Shown here: piece after piece, positions 63,404 to 64,000 of the stretch
Layout of the letters: every line of letters begins with the position of its first letter
Position numbering within the stretch: the stretch's first letter is position 1
DNA from: Flavobacterium sp. Sd200
GTDB taxonomy: Bacteria; Bacteroidota; Bacteroidia; Flavobacteriales; Flavobacteriaceae
Length of the DNA stretch: 64,000 nucleotides
Assembly: GCF_009826935.1 (NCBI RefSeq)
Contig: NZ_WUMN01000002.1
Span: 124,001-188,000, forward strand
Direction of reading: 5' to 3'
The notes under the pieces: generated by a model
The model's input: the letters and a program-made list of their open reading frames with translations, nothing else
Told to the model about the DNA's origin: nothing
The model's database searches: none
Translations under genes and position numbers: made by a program

Positions 63404-63790
63404 ATGAAAAGAGATAATAATCCGGATGAGGTAAACAAAGAGTTTACTGACGAATGCCATAAAACGTTAATGGCCGTAAGCGATGCGCTTTATGCCATAG
63501 GTGGAAAATGGAAACTAATGATTATCATAGCTATAGCAAGGGGCAATAATCGATTTACTGAAATCCAGAGGCAGGTTAAAGGCATATCTGCCCGAGTGTT
63601 GTCAAGCGAACTCAAGGAACTTGAAATGAATGGATTTATTATTAAAAAGGTAGATGTGGGATATCCTGTTACGATCGAATACCAGTTATTACCCTACAGC
63701 CATACCTTAGAAGAAGTTGTAGGGGCTATGACCCGCTGGGGGATGCAACATCGGGAGAAAATAAGACAAGAAAGTGGTTCCGGAAAATAA
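63404..63790 (+). CDS. HxlR-family winged-helix regulator (third copy)
   Basis: A 128-residue HxlR protein: TLMAVSDALYAIGGKWKLMI, NRFTEIQRQVKGISARVLSS, GYPVTIEYQLLPYSHTLEEV. An N-terminal Cys (TDECHKTL) is in the sensing position. It is divergent from the SnoaL-like gene, which it probably represses or activates through the dyad at 63359-63387. Confidence 0.9.
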   Translation: MKRDNNPDEVNKEFTDECHKTLMAVSDALYAIGGKWKLMIIIAIARGNNRFTEIQRQVKGISARVLSSELKELEMNGFIIKKVDVGYPVTIEYQLLPYSHTLEEVVGAMTRWGMQHREKIRQESGSGK

Positions 63791-63881
63791 GAATTCTTAG
63801 TGGTGCTTTAATAATGACCGGAATTATAGTAATCGAAGTTTTATCATTTTGAGGTTTATTGTGATCGAAAATCAACCGATT

Positions 63882-64000
63882 TTAATTCATATTTTTAAAT
63901 TCTACAGGTGCCATACCCACTTTTTGCTTAAATAATCTTGTAAAGTGCTGCTGGTATTTAAAACCAAGCTCATCAGATACTTCTGTGATTGTTTTATCGG
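63882..64000 (-). CDS. AraC-family regulator, C-terminal fragment at window edge
   Basis: The minus-strand frame entering at 64000 reads ITEVSDELGFKYQQHFTRLF, then KQKVGMAPVEFK and a stop at 63884-63882. This is the second helix-turn-helix and the signature end of an AraC protein; the rest lies outside the window. Confidence 0.85.
   Translation of the reverse strand, partial: DKTITEVSDELGFKYQQHFTRLFKQKVGMAPVEFKNMN

Overview
The window looks like a chromosome of a low-GC Bacteroidota, most likely a Flavobacterium-like member of the Flavobacteriia. The signs are a SusC/SusD locus run by a hybrid two-component regulator, several secreted proteins with type IX secretion (T9SS) C-terminal sorting domains, TAnnTTTG -7 promoter boxes, A-rich leaders without strong Shine-Dalgarno sequences, and mobilization genes of the Bacteroidetes MobA/MobB kind. 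No rRNA, complete tRNA or CRISPR array was seen.

1-18.1 kb, minus strand: a polysaccharide utilization locus (PUL). A hybrid two-component sensor/regulator lies upstream of susC, susD, a GH16 endo-glycanase, a LacZ-type GH2, a GH43 enzyme, a GH105-DUF2264 two-domain enzyme and a second GH2 cut by the window edge. The set best fits a galactan with uronic-acid decorations (type II arabinogalactan is my preferred guess). Three AAGGGGG motifs at an exact 22-bp pitch upstream of susC are a candidate operator.

18.4-28.2 kb: mixed chromosomal genes. They include T9SS-exported proteins, a TetR regulator with a palindromic operator, two paralogous HxlR/SDR divergent pairs, a Crp-like regulator whose recognition helix is lost to a one-base frameshift, an AhpD-like protein, and a secreted EreA/ChaN-like protein bracketed by a 43-bp direct repeat.

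28.5-60.1 kb: a composite mobile/defence island. A large secreted beta-propeller protein is cut at about 31.04 kb and joined to a 5'-truncated HEPN-like gene. Then come a large serine recombinase ending in a tRNA-3'-like sequence, a UDG-fold protein paired with a pentapeptide-like beta-helix membrane protein, and an enlarged type I restriction-modification operon (hsdM, hsdS, nuclease-like gene, two DUF262 genes, hsdR, YgjP-type peptidase). Next are an XRE regulator, HEPN-like genes related to those at 31 kb, a three-gene cargo (AraC, serine hydrolase, S41 protease) flanked by a diverged ~215-bp direct repeat, an island of TAC/GTA palindromes, a DUF932 gene, mobA-mobB and two small helix-turn-helix genes. 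The island ends in three consecutive hairpins, the first with perfect 26-bp arms.

60.2-64 kb: secreted alpha/beta hydrolase with a Cys nucleophile, hexapeptide acetyltransferase, AraC regulator, a SnoaL/HxlR divergent pair, and the C-terminus of another AraC protein.

Most likely to be undescribed: the UDG-like/beta-helix membrane gene pair (34.9-37.2 kb), the DUF262 pair plus wHTH-nuclease inside the type I operon, the HEPN-like family with a fused/split helper domain, and the structured non-coding DNA of the mobile backbone.
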